Positions 1 to 9,145 of a stretch of DNA of 64,000 bases are shown piece by piece. Both the position numbers and the translations under genes were made by a program. The notes under the pieces are model-generated. The model made no database searches, had not been told where the DNA came from, and was given only the letters and a program-made list of their open reading frames with translations. Positions within the stretch are counted from its first letter, which is position 1. Each line of letters opens with the position of its first letter. Location of the stretch: NCBI GenBank assembly GCA_963778465.1, contig CAVZUK010000004.1, positions 148,609-212,608 of the forward strand, in the 5' to 3' direction. Origin of the DNA: CAVZBW01 sp963778465 (GTDB lineage Bacteria > Actinomycetota > Acidimicrobiia > Acidimicrobiales > RAAP-2).

Positions 1-560
1 AGGTCGGCCGCACGGCGCAGGTTCGAGGGGTCCCGCCCGACCCGGAGGTAGACGCCGTCGGCGAGTTGGGCGGCCATGCGGATGGTGCGTGGTCCCCCGG
101 CGGCCACCCACACGGGCACGGGGCGGGCGGTCCGCATCCTCGCCACGAGGCCCGACGCGGGGTCGATCGGCTCGCCGGCGAGCAGCGAGCGGATCTGCTG
201 CACCGCCGACTCGAGCTCGGACATCCGGGCTGGATGTCGGCCGACGAACCGGACCGCCGTATCGCCGACGCCGAGGACGAGACGCGAACGCCCCGGTGCC
301 ACCGCGTCGACGGTCGCGATGGCCCCCGCGAGGACCGCCGGGTGGCGCAGCACGGGGTTGTCGACGAAGGGCGCGAGGCCGATTGCCGTCGTGGCGTTTC
401 CGGTGAGTGCCAGGAGGACGTAGGGGTCCCAGGCCATGAAGGGATTGCACAGGACGAGGGCCTGGCCCCAGCCGAGCGACTCCGCACGTCGGACGTCAGC
501 GACGAAGTTGGCTGGAGTGCTGAAGTCCCATCGGTTGAGCCCAAGAGTGATCCCCGCCAC
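1..560 (-). CDS. LLM-class flavin/F420-dependent oxidoreductase, C-terminus cut by window edge
   Basis: This gene encodes a luciferase-like monooxygenase-fold enzyme. Such enzymes use FMN or F420 for hydride transfer; the substrate cannot be told from sequence. About 186 residues are visible. They begin MAGITLGLNRWDF from a GTG at 560-558 and include the family segments AIGLAPFVDNPVLRHPAV, RLVLGVGDTAVRFVG and PVWVAAGGPRTIRMA. The last one resembles the segment that precedes the cofactor-binding region in the family. The reading frame is open upstream to beyond 620, and no good ribosome binding site is visible for the GTG, so the start is provisional. The remaining C-terminal part lies before base 1. 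The family is clear; the choice between FMN and F420 is open. Confidence 0.82.
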   Translation of the reverse strand, partial: MAGITLGLNRWDFSTPANFVADVRRAESLGWGQALVLCNPFMAWDPYVLLALTGNATTAIGLAPFVDNPVLRHPAVLAGAIATVDAVAPGRSRLVLGVGDTAVRFVGRHPARMSELESAVQQIRSLLAGEPIDPASGLVARMRTARPVPVWVAAGGPRTIRMAAQLADGVYLRVGRDPSNLRRAAD

Positions 561-803
561 GGCGGCATAGTAAGCGCGCCCTGCCCGCCCCGGCCCTGCT
601 CCTCCCTGGCGGACGTCTAACGGGAACCTCGGTTCACCGTTGTCACGTGCCGTAGGGAGGCGAATAATGCAAGGAGGGGGAGGCGGTCAGTGGCAACGAC
701 GTAAAGCGAGGTTCGGCAACCCCAGACGACAACCCGGCGGTATCGGCGCGTCCTGATCCGGCTCCTCCGAGGCGAGAGCCGCCTAGCAAAGGGAGGACAG
801 CCA

Positions 804-1457
804 ATGTCTGTCGTCAATGTCTTCACGGGCCAGCCGAAGCCCGGGCGGTACGAGGACGTCATCGAGATGGGTCGTGCCGCACGGAAGGTGCTCGAGCACC
901 ACGGAGCAAAGGATCAACGCCTCATGGTGGCGATGTTGTCGACCGCCGCCTACGGAAGCGTCATCAGCTCGGCGGAGTTCGACGACCTCGAGGCGTGGGG
1001 CGCCTTCACCGATTCGGTGCTCGCGGACAGCGAGATCGTCGCGATGTTGGCCGAGTTGAGGGGGGAGAACGGTCCGTACCTCACGCAAGGCTTGTCGGTC
1101 TCGACCGAGATCCCTCTCGGACGGCCGCCAGGCCCCCGAGGCAACATCGTGTGGGTCTACGTAACGACGCCGCTCCCGGGTGGCTTCGAGGCCGCCGTGA
1201 TGTTGGCCGGGACCGCCTTCGAGGTCCTGGAGCGCCACGGTGCGCGCAACTGCCGGCTGTGGCAGCAGCAGCCGAGCGGGGTCCAGCCGGAACTGCTGGT
1301 GTCGACGTTCGAGTTCGACAACATGCGGGCTCTCGGCAGGACGCTCAACTCCTTCCAAGCCGATCCTGCCGGCCTGGCGATCATCGGTCGCCTGCAGAGC
1401 TCGGACAGCCCCAACCGGCCCCTGACCAGCGAGGTCTACATGGAGGTCGGCGACTGA
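804..1457 (+). CDS. Tandem-duplicated dimeric alpha/beta-barrel-like protein, function unknown
   Basis: This is a 217-residue protein with an internal duplication. Residues about 1-85 and 113-200 align with each other: KVLEHHGAKDQRL corresponds to EVLERHGARNCRL, and SSAEFDDLEAWGAF to STFEFDNMRALGRT. The pattern of short strands and helices resembles NIPSNAP or ABM ferredoxin-like half-barrels, so one chain could form a complete dimer-like barrel. The start is an ATG with a strong ribosome binding site (GGGAGG about 7 bases upstream). No catalytic residues are recognised. It stands alone, with a structured intergenic stretch downstream. The duplication is seen directly; the fold is inferred. 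Confidence 0.75.
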   Translation: MSVVNVFTGQPKPGRYEDVIEMGRAARKVLEHHGAKDQRLMVAMLSTAAYGSVISSAEFDDLEAWGAFTDSVLADSEIVAMLAELRGENGPYLTQGLSVSTEIPLGRPPGPRGNIVWVYVTTPLPGGFEAAVMLAGTAFEVLERHGARNCRLWQQQPSGVQPELLVSTFEFDNMRALGRTLNSFQADPAGLAIIGRLQSSDSPNRPLTSEVYMEVGD

Positions 1458-1891
1458 CAGCGTCGCCGATCCGGGCTCGCTCGACCAGGGGATCAAGCGA
1501 AGGCTTGTCCGGGACCGGGTAGGGTAAGGCTCTGGTGTCCCTCACCCAGACGGGGGACACCGAGACCGCTCGACGGGTGGCCCCCCGACGAGCGGAGGAG
1601 GCGTGCGACCGCCTCGACCTTTGGGTTGAGGCGGTAAGCGCGCGATCGACAGAGTGTCCCCGCGAGCGCGAAGCGAGAAGCAGCGGAGCGAACACCATCC
1701 GAATCCGGCCCGCTTGGTCGGACATCGAAAGTCGGCACACTTCGCGGCTGATAAGCCATTGCGATGATCGGCCCGACGATCCGCGCCGCCACCTTGGAGG
1801 ACGTAGCGGTCTGTCGGGCGATCATCGAATGTCTGCCGGCCTTGGGCCCGACGTTCGACGGATCCTCTCCGTTTCGAGCGGAGATCGAGCC
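1458..1891. other. Intergenic stretch with three tandem hairpins
   Basis: No convincing gene lies in these 434 bases; the open frame that spans them is low-complexity and only becomes protein-like at 1892. The stretch contains three consecutive strong inverted repeats. They are 1534-1541 with 1554-1561 (8 perfect pairs), 1566-1577 with 1584-1595 (11 pairs interrupted by one A-A mismatch), and 1609-1619 with 1624-1634 (11 pairs, one G-U, 4-base loop). No T-tract follows any of them. They could form a structured RNA or the 3' end of the upstream transcript. Confidence 0.5.
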
Positions 1892-2702
1892 ATGAGCGGC
1901 TCGGATCCCGAGATCCTCCGGCACTACGAATCGACTCGCGAAGAAGACCGCATTTCGAAGGGCTTCGGCCAGCTCGAGCTGCTCCGGGTGCAGGAGGTCC
2001 TCGGTCGACACCTGCCGCCGGCGCCGGCCCGCATCCTCGATGTTGGTGGCGCCACCGGGGTCCATGCCAGATGGTTGGCCGAGCGCGGCTACAAGGTCCG
2101 GATCATCGACCTCGCCCCCCGCCACGTTGCCCTGGCCAACGAAGAGCTCGGCGGCCTCGGTGTCGAGGCGGAGGTGGGGGATGCCCGCGAATTGCCGGCA
2201 GAAGAGGCTGCATCCGACGTCGTCCTCCTCTTCGGCCCCCTCTACCACCTGATCGACCGAGGCGACCGTCTTCGAGCACTCGCCGAGGCGAAGCGAGCGG
2301 TGCGGCCCGGCGGGCTCGTGGCACTTGGAGCGATCAGCCGCTTTGCCGCTCTCTTCGATGGCCTTGCTCGCGGGTTCCTCTTCGACGACGACTTCCTGCC
2401 CATCGCACGGCGTGATCTTGCTGACGGGCAGCACCGCAGCCTTGGCACGCATCCGCACGGCTTCACGACGGCCTTCTTCCACCATCCGGACGAACTTCGA
2501 GCAGAGGCAGTCGAGTCGGGCCTGGAGGTGCGAGAACTGGTCGGCCTCGAAGGGCTCGCTGGTTGGCTCGGGCACCTGGCTTCGCGGCTGGGATGACCCG
2601 TTGGACCGTGAGCGGATTCTCTGGTCGGCCGCGGCCGTGGAATCTGAGCCATCGCTGCTCGGGCTGAGCGCTCACCTCCTCCTCGTCGGCCGCCGCCCCT
2701 AG
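1892..2702 (+). pseudogene. Class I SAM-dependent methyltransferase, frameshifted near the C-terminus
   Basis: This is a small-molecule methyltransferase. It starts at ATG 1892 (MSGSDPEILRHYESTREEDR) after a GCGGAG motif. The SAM-binding motif I is RILDVGGATGVHARWL at residues about 47-62, and LLFGPLYHL follows as motif IV. The first frame stops at 2596 after LEGLAGWLGHLASRLG. The next frame continues at once with WDDPLDRERILWSAAAVES and ends EPSLLGLSAHLLLVGRRP at 2702, which is the usual C-terminus of this family. A single-base frameshift between about 2560 and 2600 therefore separates the last 35 or so residues. It may be a real mutation or a sequencing indel. The substrate is unknown. Confidence 0.78.
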
Positions 2703-2986
2703 AGCCTCAGGAGATGTGCCCCGGCGTGGCGGCCCGGCTGGCGTTGCCCCCGAGGCGCCGTGCGCCGCGTCCCGCTCGATGATGCCCGTCCCGTCACGCC
2801 TCGGCCCGAGGGGTTGGACCGGAGACGTGCCGGGCGGAGCTCGGCGATGGTAGCCGGCGGCGTGCAATGTCTCCGACGGGGCGTGACGGGATGCTGAGCG
2901 CCGTGACGACCATGAGGCGGTCCCGGGTTGGTCAATTGGTGAGGCGCGCCCGCCGGAGAGACGGACGTCCAGAGGCCGGGTCGCGC

Positions 2987-3877
2987 TCAGGCGTTGGGAG
3001 ACGGCTCTCCGGCTCGCTCGGTGGGCAGTCGCTCCGATGCGGCGGGGGAGGGCTCAGTCTCGCGGAGCCAGCGCCGAGTGCGGCGGTACGCGGCCTCGGC
3101 CAGCGACGCGCTCCTCCCGTAGTCGAAGGGCCCGGGCGCGGCCGGCTCCGACGAGGGCACGACGTGGATCTCGCCACCCGTGGACTCCGAGTGGCGGAGG
3201 GCCTTGGCGAACTCGTTCCGAGCGGTGCGCGACGTGATCAGGGAGACCGAATTCATGGCCATGGCGACCGCCCCTCGCGGGGGAGTCAGCCGAGCCGCGG
3301 TGCTGGTGGTGATGACGAAGATCCGATCGGCTCCGAGAGCCTGGGCCTGCAGGACCGGCCGATTGGCGGAGAGGCTGCCGTCGATGAACCAGCGAGAGCC
3401 GATCTGCACCGGAGGAAAGAGGCCGGGAATGGCCGAGCTCGCGGCCAGGCAGTCCGCCGCGTTGCCGTGGGTGAACACGACGGCCTCGCCCGTCAGGGCG
3501 TCGGTGGCGGCGACGGCCAAGGGCACGCGGGCGTCCTCGATCCGGTCGACCTCGATCCATCGCCCGATCAGGCGCCGCAGCTGCGTGGGCGAGATGAGGT
3601 GGTTCCGCACCCCGAGGAAGCCGAGGAGCGCCCGGATCGGGTTGAGCTGCACCGCCTCGCGGCGGCGAAGCGCGTTCCACGCCTCGACAAGGGCCCGGGC
3701 GCCCGACACCCCCGGCCGGGTCGAGAGGAACCCGGCATTGAGCGATCCGACCGACGTTCCCATGAAGAGGTCCGGATGGATGCCGGCTTCTTCGAGGGCG
3801 AGGATCGTCCCGGCCTGCATCGGCCCGAGGTTTCCGCCACCCGAGAGAACAAACGCCGTCGTCATCGGTGCCCCCAT
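2987..3877 (-). CDS. Patatin-like phospholipase family protein
   Basis: This is a lipid acyl hydrolase of the patatin fold, about 296 residues long. The oxyanion-hole motif SGGGNLG is at residues 12-18, the nucleophile elbow GTSVG holds Ser42, and the catalytic dyad aspartate sits in FIDGSLSANRP near residue 180. The chosen start is ATG 3877 (MGAPMTTAFVLSGG), which has GGAG 8 bases upstream; the frame is open further upstream without a signal. No signal peptide is seen, so a cytosolic enzyme is likely. It is convergent with nothing and shares its strand with typA upstream (95 bp apart). Bacterial members include membrane-lipid-remodelling enzymes and secreted effectors; which applies here cannot be told. 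Confidence 0.9.
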   Translation of the reverse strand: MGAPMTTAFVLSGGGNLGPMQAGTILALEEAGIHPDLFMGTSVGSLNAGFLSTRPGVSGARALVEAWNALRRREAVQLNPIRALLGFLGVRNHLISPTQLRRLIGRWIEVDRIEDARVPLAVAATDALTGEAVVFTHGNAADCLAASSAIPGLFPPVQIGSRWFIDGSLSANRPVLQAQALGADRIFVITTSTAARLTPPRGAVAMAMNSVSLITSRTARNEFAKALRHSESTGGEIHVVPSSEPAAPGPFDYGRSASLAEAAYRRTRRWLRETEPSPAASERLPTERAGEPSPNA

Positions 3878-3971
3878 TCTGGCAGCTCCGAGGGCTCGTC
3901 GCTCGGTGGGGGCGAGAGCCGACCCCAAGGGCCAGGGGGCCTGCGAACGCTCGACCCCGGAGGAGCTCTTC

Positions 3972-5891
3972 CTAGGTGGTGACGGCGGGCGTCGGAGGTG
4001 CGGCGTCGCTCCGGGAGGACAAGGAGCTGCGACGCTGTGCCTTCGCGCGGTCGCTCTTGGCGAGCGTCACCTTGCGGATGCGGACGGCTCCCGGCGTGAC
4101 CTCCACGCATTCGTCGTCGCCGATCAGCTCGAGCGCCCGCTCCAACGTGATGCGGCGCGGCGGGGTCAGGCGGACCAGCTCCTCTGCCGTCGACGATCGC
4201 ATGTTGGTGAGCTTGCGCTCCCGTGTCGGGTTGACGTCGATGTCGTCTGCCCGCGAGGACTCTCCGATGACCATGCCCTCGTAGACGGGGTCTCCAGGGG
4301 AGATGTACAGCGTGCCCCGGGCTTGGAGGCTGAAGAGCGCGTAGGCGGTCGCGACGCCGGAGCGGTCGGCGACCAGACTGCCCTGCGCACGGGATCGGAT
4401 GTCGGAGCCCCACGGTGCGTAGCCGTCGAAGGCGTGGTGGAGCTGAGCCGTGCCGCGGGTCTGCGTCAGGATCTCGGTTCGGACGCCGAGCAGCCCTCGC
4501 GCCGGGATGGTGAGCACGAGGTGCAGCCACCCGGTCCCGTGGTTGGTGACCTCCTGCAGCTGGCCACGCCTGGAGGAGAGGATCTGGGTGACGGTCCCGA
4601 GATGCTCCTCGGGCACGTCGATGTCGAGGCGCTCGACGGGCTCGCACCAGATGCCGTCCACCATGCGCCCGACGACGTTGGGCTTGCCGACCGTGAGCTC
4701 GAACCCTTCGCGGCGCATCACCTCGACCAGGACTGCCAGCGCCAGCTCGCCGCGGCCGTGCACTTCCCAGGTGTCCGGTCGCTCGGTCGGAAGGACCCGG
4801 ATCGAGACGTTTCCGACCAGCTCCGAAGCCAGCCGGGACTCGAGCAGCCGCGCGGTCAGGAGGGTCCCGGCGGGACCACCCGCCGAGCCGCCCGCACCTC
4901 CGGCGAGCGGCGAGGTGTTGGTGCCGAAGGTCGCGGACAGGCTCGGCTCGTCGACACGGAGCAGTGGGAGCGGCCGGGGGTCCTCGGGGTCCGCCAGGGT
5001 CTCCCCGATGGTGACCTCCGCGATCCCTGCCACCGCCACGATGTCACCGGGACCGGCCTCGGACACCTCGACACGCTCGAGCGCCTCGGTCGCCAGCAGC
5101 TCGGCGACCTTGGCCCGTTGGCTGGTGCCGTCGCGCCGGCACCAGGCCACGGTCTGTCCCCGGCGGAGGTTCCCCTGCACGACCCGGCAGAGGGCCAGGC
5201 GGCCCAGATACGGCGTGGCATCCAGGTTGGTGACGAGCGCCTGGAGCGGGTGCCCGTCGTCAAACTCCGGCGCCGGGATGTGCAAGACCATCAGGTCCAG
5301 CAGGGGTCGCAGCCCGGCGGCCAGGACGTCGTCCGGCACCTCTTTGGCTCCGGCCGGTGGTTTGAGCGTGGCCCAGCCCGAGCGGGCGCTCGCGTACACG
5401 ACGGGGAACTCGATCTGGCGGTCGTCGGCTCCGAGGTCGATGAAGAGCTCGTAGACCGCGTCGAGCGTGGCCGCGGGCTCGGCGTCGGTACGGTCGACCT
5501 TGTTGATCACGACGACGATGGGGAGGCGTGCCTCGAGCGCCTTGCGCAGGACGAACCGGGTCTGGGGCAACGGACCCTCCGCCGCGTCGACCAGCAGGAG
5601 TGCACCGTCGACCATCGCCAACCCGCGCTCGACCTCCCCGCCAAAGTCCGCGTGGCCCGGGGTGTCGACGATGTTCACCGTGACGCCACCATGGTGGATG
5701 GCCGTCTGCTTGGCGAGGATCGTGATCCCCTTCTCCCGCTCCAGGTCCATCGAGTCCATGACCCGGTCTGTCGGCACCTCGTGCGGGCCGAAGGCCCCGG
5801 TCTGCCGGAGCATGGCGTCGACCAGCGTGGTCTTGCCGTGATCGACGTGGGCGATGATCGCCACGTTGCGGAGGTTGTGGCGCGTGGGCAT
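3972..5891 (-). CDS. typA: Translational GTPase TypA/BipA
   Basis: This is a ribosome-associated GTPase of the elongation-factor family that supports 50S assembly and growth under stress or at low temperature. The protein has 639 residues from ATG 5891, with GGGAG 10 bases upstream. The G1 motif AHVDHGKTT is at residues 14-22, G3 is DTPGHADFGG, and G4 is NKVDR. EF-G-like domains III and V and the BipA C-terminal domain follow (GLLGVRTEILTQTRGT, then SRADDIDVNPTRERKLTN). The C-terminus ends in a short basic, serine-rich tail. The frame stays open 70 codons upstream, but that part is not conserved-looking. Length and motifs match the family, so the identification is firm. Confidence 0.95.
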   Translation of the reverse strand: MPTRHNLRNVAIIAHVDHGKTTLVDAMLRQTGAFGPHEVPTDRVMDSMDLEREKGITILAKQTAIHHGGVTVNIVDTPGHADFGGEVERGLAMVDGALLLVDAAEGPLPQTRFVLRKALEARLPIVVVINKVDRTDAEPAATLDAVYELFIDLGADDRQIEFPVVYASARSGWATLKPPAGAKEVPDDVLAAGLRPLLDLMVLHIPAPEFDDGHPLQALVTNLDATPYLGRLALCRVVQGNLRRGQTVAWCRRDGTSQRAKVAELLATEALERVEVSEAGPGDIVAVAGIAEVTIGETLADPEDPRPLPLLRVDEPSLSATFGTNTSPLAGGAGGSAGGPAGTLLTARLLESRLASELVGNVSIRVLPTERPDTWEVHGRGELALAVLVEVMRREGFELTVGKPNVVGRMVDGIWCEPVERLDIDVPEEHLGTVTQILSSRRGQLQEVTNHGTGWLHLVLTIPARGLLGVRTEILTQTRGTAQLHHAFDGYAPWGSDIRSRAQGSLVADRSGVATAYALFSLQARGTLYISPGDPVYEGMVIGESSRADDIDVNPTRERKLTNMRSSTAEELVRLTPPRRITLERALELIGDDECVEVTPGAVRIRKVTLAKSDRAKAQRRSSLSSRSDAAPPTPAVTT

Positions 5892-6112
5892 GGGCGGAAA
5901 ACTCCCGGCAGGCGAGGGGATGGGCGGGGAGATATCCGCCGACTGCCACAGCCTACCCGTGGCCCCCCGCCCTACATCGCGCGCGCCGGCACGGTCATCG
6001 GCGTCCGGCGAGCGCCGTCGGACCTGTTCGACAGGGGGTCGAAGGGTTGCAAGGATGGCTCGATGGAACTGTCGAGCGTCGTATTTCGGCCCCTCCATCG
6101 GCCCCCAGCGCG

Positions 6113-7036
6113 ATGAGGTCGTTCGGCCGCCGCGTCGTCACCGGACCGGAGGGCATCAGCGCCGACGGGCCAGCGGACAAGACCATCGACATGCCCGGGG
6201 GCTTCGCCGTCAGCGAGGTCCTGTGGCTGGACGGTCCAGCGACGGATGTCTCTGACGGGAGGGACCGGCTCGAGGAGAGCTTCCCTCTCGAGCCACCCCC
6301 GGGTGGCGCCAGCGCCCGCCTCATTCGCCTACCCGCCACAGGGTCGTGGCTGAGCGTGGAGGGGGACACCGAGGAAGCGCCGGGAATGCACACGACCGAC
6401 ACCCTGGACTTCATGGTGGTGCTCGAGGGCGAGGTCGTCCTGGGGATGGGAGGCGGATCGGAGACCACGGTTCGCGCCGGAGACTACGTGGTGCAACGTG
6501 GCACTCCCCATCGTTGGCGGGTGGCGAGCGAAGAGCCCTGCACCTATTTCGTCACGATGCTCCGTCCCGATGCCTCGGTGGCAGGGGTGGACGGGCGATG
6601 GCGGCCCGGTGATCCGGCCCTACCCCGGCGCCTCGTGACTGAAGGAGACCGCTTCGTCGACGGCAACGGGACCCTGGGCCTCTCGGCGGGTTCGGCCTCC
6701 CTGGTGGACGTGTGGCACACCGGAGCGGTTCTCGGCCATGCCCGCCAGGGCGGTGACCCCGAGGGTCCGTGGGCGCTCGAACCGCCCCCGAGCGGGGTGT
6801 CGTTCCGCCAGTGCGTGCTGCAACCCGGTCCTCCGATGGAGGCCGGGTGGCACCAAACGCGCACGATCGACCTCGACCTCCTCCTGTCTGGGCGGCTGGG
6901 CCTGGACCTGCCCGACGGTGTCTCGGTCGAGCTCGGCCCCGGCGACATCGTGGTCCAACGCGGCACCGACCACCGTTGGCGAGTCATCGGGGACGAGCCG
7001 GCGCGGTTCGCGACGGTGATGTTCGCCCTGGCCTGA
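6113..7036 (+). CDS. Double cupin-domain protein
   Basis: This 307-residue protein contains two cupin beta-barrels. The first is at about residues 60-165 (HTTDTLDFMVVLEGEV, then GDYVVQRGTPHRWRV). The second is at about 225-305 (HQTRTIDLDLLLSGRLGL, then GDIVVQRGTDHRWRV). In both halves the metal-site pattern is reduced to a His in the first motif and GTxHRWR in the second. This resembles the cupin halves found in small-molecule binding or dioxygenase-like proteins; the ligand is unknown. ATG 6113 was chosen because the longer frame from 6047 is not protein-like. The gene is divergent from typA, so the short gap at 5892-6112 must carry both promoters. Confidence 0.8.
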   Translation: MRSFGRRVVTGPEGISADGPADKTIDMPGGFAVSEVLWLDGPATDVSDGRDRLEESFPLEPPPGGASARLIRLPATGSWLSVEGDTEEAPGMHTTDTLDFMVVLEGEVVLGMGGGSETTVRAGDYVVQRGTPHRWRVASEEPCTYFVTMLRPDASVAGVDGRWRPGDPALPRRLVTEGDRFVDGNGTLGLSAGSASLVDVWHTGAVLGHARQGGDPEGPWALEPPPSGVSFRQCVLQPGPPMEAGWHQTRTIDLDLLLSGRLGLDLPDGVSVELGPGDIVVQRGTDHRWRVIGDEPARFATVMFALA

Positions 7037-7102
7037 TGCGCGCGGGCATCTGGCACATCGTCGGGGACCCGCGAGGCTCCACGTGATGTCCACCGGGGAG
7101 CC

Positions 7103-7798
7103 ATGAGCTACCGGGAGCGTCCCACTGCGGTGCGCGGGGTCGTCCTGTGGGAACGTGCCGTCGAACCGGGCCAGCGCCGTACCCGCATCCTCCCCGACGG
7201 CTGCCTCGACGTGATCTGGGATGGCCGCCGACTGTTTGTGGCGGGTCCCGACTCGACGGCCCGATGGCACGAGGAGGAGCCGGCAGGCCGATACGTGGGA
7301 CTCCGTTGCTCGGGTGGCAGCGGTCCGGCGCTGCTCGGAGTGCCGGCCGACGAGGTGCGGGATCGCACGCCGGACCTCTCGGACCTCGGAGACGCCCGGC
7401 AGATCCGGGCGTTGGCTGGACGGACGGCGACCGACCCGGAAGCTTCGCTCGAGGCCTGGCTGGTGGACCGTGCCGCCTCCTGGCGCCTGGATCCCGTTGG
7501 CCCGAGGGTCGTCGAGTGGGCCGGGGCGGGGACCTCCGTCTCCGAGATGGCCGTGCGGCTCGGTCTGACCACCCGGCAATTGCATCGTCGCTGCCTGTCG
7601 GTGTTCGGATACGGCGCCCGGCACCTGACGCGAGTCCTGCGCCTGGGTCGGGCACTCGAGGCGGCGGGGGAGTGTCGATCCCTGGCCCGGATAGCAGCGC
7701 TCTCCGGTTACGCGGACCAGGCGCACCTCTGTCGCGAGGTTCGGGACCTGGTGGGGACGACGCCGGCGCTCCTACTCGGGGAGCTCGGACTTCGCTAG
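7103..7798 (+). CDS. AraC-family transcriptional regulator with DUF6597-type N-terminal domain
   Basis: This is a 231-residue DNA-binding regulator. The N-terminal part carries LPDGCLDVIWDGRRLFVAGPD, the signature of the DUF6597 effector domain. The C-terminal AraC double helix-turn-helix (about 150-228) includes VSEMAVRLGLTTRQLHRR and LARIAALSGYADQAHLCRE, followed by the typical VGTTPALLL ending. The start ATG has GGGGAG 3-8 bases upstream. The gene follows the double-cupin gene by 66 bp in the same direction, so it may regulate it. Its last 27 bases overlap the 3' end of the convergent VOC gene. Confidence 0.88.
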   Translation: MSYRERPTAVRGVVLWERAVEPGQRRTRILPDGCLDVIWDGRRLFVAGPDSTARWHEEEPAGRYVGLRCSGGSGPALLGVPADEVRDRTPDLSDLGDARQIRALAGRTATDPEASLEAWLVDRAASWRLDPVGPRVVEWAGAGTSVSEMAVRLGLTTRQLHRRCLSVFGYGARHLTRVLRLGRALEAAGECRSLARIAALSGYADQAHLCREVRDLVGTTPALLLGELGLR

Positions 7799-8179
7799 CG
7801 GAGCGAACAGGTCGATGGCGATCCCGTCGGGGTCGTTCACGACCGCGTAGCGCATGCCCCAAAAGGCGTCCCAGGGAGGGAGGTGGCCGTCGTAGCCGGC
7901 CGCGGTCAGCTCGTGCCAGGACCGGTCGACCTCCGCCGGGCTCTCGCACGCAAAGGCGAGGCGCACCCTCTGCCCGCCCGGTGCAGGCGACCAGCCGGGA
8001 TCGAAGGACCGGATCGTCTCTTGGGTGTCGAAGGACAGCCGCATCTCACCGAGCTCGACGTCCACGTGCGGTTCCCTGTCCGCCTCGGGCGGGCTTTCGA
8101 TGCCAAGGAGCCGAAAGAACCTGAGGCTGGCCGCCATGTCGGAGACGACGAGCTCGATGACCGATGGGCGAAGTTGCAC
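7772..8179 (-). CDS. VOC-family (glyoxalase/bleomycin-resistance fold) protein
   Basis: The product is about 135 residues of a vicinal-oxygen-chelate fold. IELVVSDMAASLRFFRLLG opens the first beta-alpha-beta-beta-beta unit and GMRYAVVNDPDGIAIDLFAP closes the second. The metal-ligand pattern is incomplete, so the protein could be a binding protein rather than an enzyme. A GTG at 8179 gives the family-typical N-terminus, but no ribosome binding site is evident, and the frame is open to 8281. The gene is convergent with, and overlaps by 27 bp, the AraC regulator. Confidence 0.78.
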   Translation of the reverse strand: MQLRPSVIELVVSDMAASLRFFRLLGIESPPEADREPHVDVELGEMRLSFDTQETIRSFDPGWSPAPGGQRVRLAFACESPAEVDRSWHELTAAGYDGHLPPWDAFWGMRYAVVNDPDGIAIDLFAPLAKSELPE

Positions 8180-8329
8180 GGGAAGGAGGCTATGGGCGGT
8201 ACTCCTCCCAGGTCTTGGACGTTTCGGACACCCCCGCCGGACCTGCTCGGGACTCCGAGGGGGCGCCTCTCGTGGCATCATCTGCGGTTTTGAGGAAGAA
8301 GCGCCCCACGGGGGCGAGGAAGGACCACG

Positions 8330-9145
8330 ATGACGACCGACGTTTCACCGAGCCTCCTTTACGAGCGTCACGGTCACACCGTGGTGCTCACGATGAACCG
8401 CCCTCGACGCCGCAACGCGCTCTCACTCGACATGATCGTGCGACTCGCGGATGCGTGGGCGACGATCGATGCGGACGACACGATTCGTTCGGCGATCCTC
8501 ACCGGAGCCGAGGGCTCCTACTGCGTCGGCGGGGACCTCGATGCCGGCTGGATGGCCGGCAAGCGCTCGAGTGAGCCGTCGGAGAACGAGCTTCGGGCCA
8601 TGGAAGATACGTCCCTGATCGGCCGCGGCCTCCTGTTGACCACCTGGCTGGCCACGCCGATCATCGCCGTGGTGAACGGTGACTGCATGGGTGGGGGATG
8701 CGAGATGTTGCAGCAGACCGACATCCGCATCGCCGAGGAGCACGCCCGCTTCGGTGTGCCCGAGGCGCGGCGAGGACTGATCGCTGGTGCCGGCTCGACC
8801 ATGCGGCTCAAGCGGCAGATCCCCTATGCCGTCGCGATGGACATGCTCTTGACCGGTCGCATCCTCGACGCCGAGGAGGCCCTGCGGTGGGGGCTCGTCT
8901 CCCACCTCGTGCCAACGGGGCAGGGGATGGACAGGGCCCGCGAGGTCGCCGATACCCTTGCCGCCAACGGTCCGTTGTCGGTCGCCGCCTCCAAAGCCTC
9001 CGCGGTCGAGACGGGTTGGCTTGCCGAGGAGGTGGCGAGGCCGATCGAGCAGGGTTTCGTCGCGAAGGTCACCCGCAGCAACGACGCCAGAGAGGGCATG
9101 AAAGCCTTCATCGAGAAGCGCTCGCCCAACTTCACGGGCACATGA
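8330..9145 (+). CDS. Enoyl-CoA hydratase/isomerase family protein
   Basis: This is a crotonase-superfamily enzyme of 271 residues acting on an acyl-CoA thioester. The CoA-binding and oxyanion-hole segments are NRPRRRNALSLDM, GSYCVGGDLDA and AVVNGDCMGGGCEML. LTGRILDAEEALRWGLVSHLV is the usual later landmark. The ATG has GAGGAAGGA just upstream. The stop overlaps the start of the double CoA-transferase gene (ATGA at 9142-9145), indicating translational coupling. The pair probably handles one acyl-CoA substrate: the transferase loads CoA and this enzyme hydrates or isomerises the product. The exact substrate cannot be deduced. Confidence 0.9.
   Translation: MTTDVSPSLLYERHGHTVVLTMNRPRRRNALSLDMIVRLADAWATIDADDTIRSAILTGAEGSYCVGGDLDAGWMAGKRSSEPSENELRAMEDTSLIGRGLLLTTWLATPIIAVVNGDCMGGGCEMLQQTDIRIAEEHARFGVPEARRGLIAGAGSTMRLKRQIPYAVAMDMLLTGRILDAEEALRWGLVSHLVPTGQGMDRAREVADTLAANGPLSVAASKASAVETGWLAEEVARPIEQGFVAKVTRSNDAREGMKAFIEKRSPNFTGT

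Noticed and set aside
5892..6098. Longer typA start at 6098
   Set aside because: The extra 69 residues are not protein-like, and ATG 5891 has a ribosome binding site and the standard family N-terminus.
3180..6116. A 978-codon plus-strand open frame
   Set aside because: It mirrors the patatin and typA genes on the other strand, has shadow-type composition and no domain motifs.
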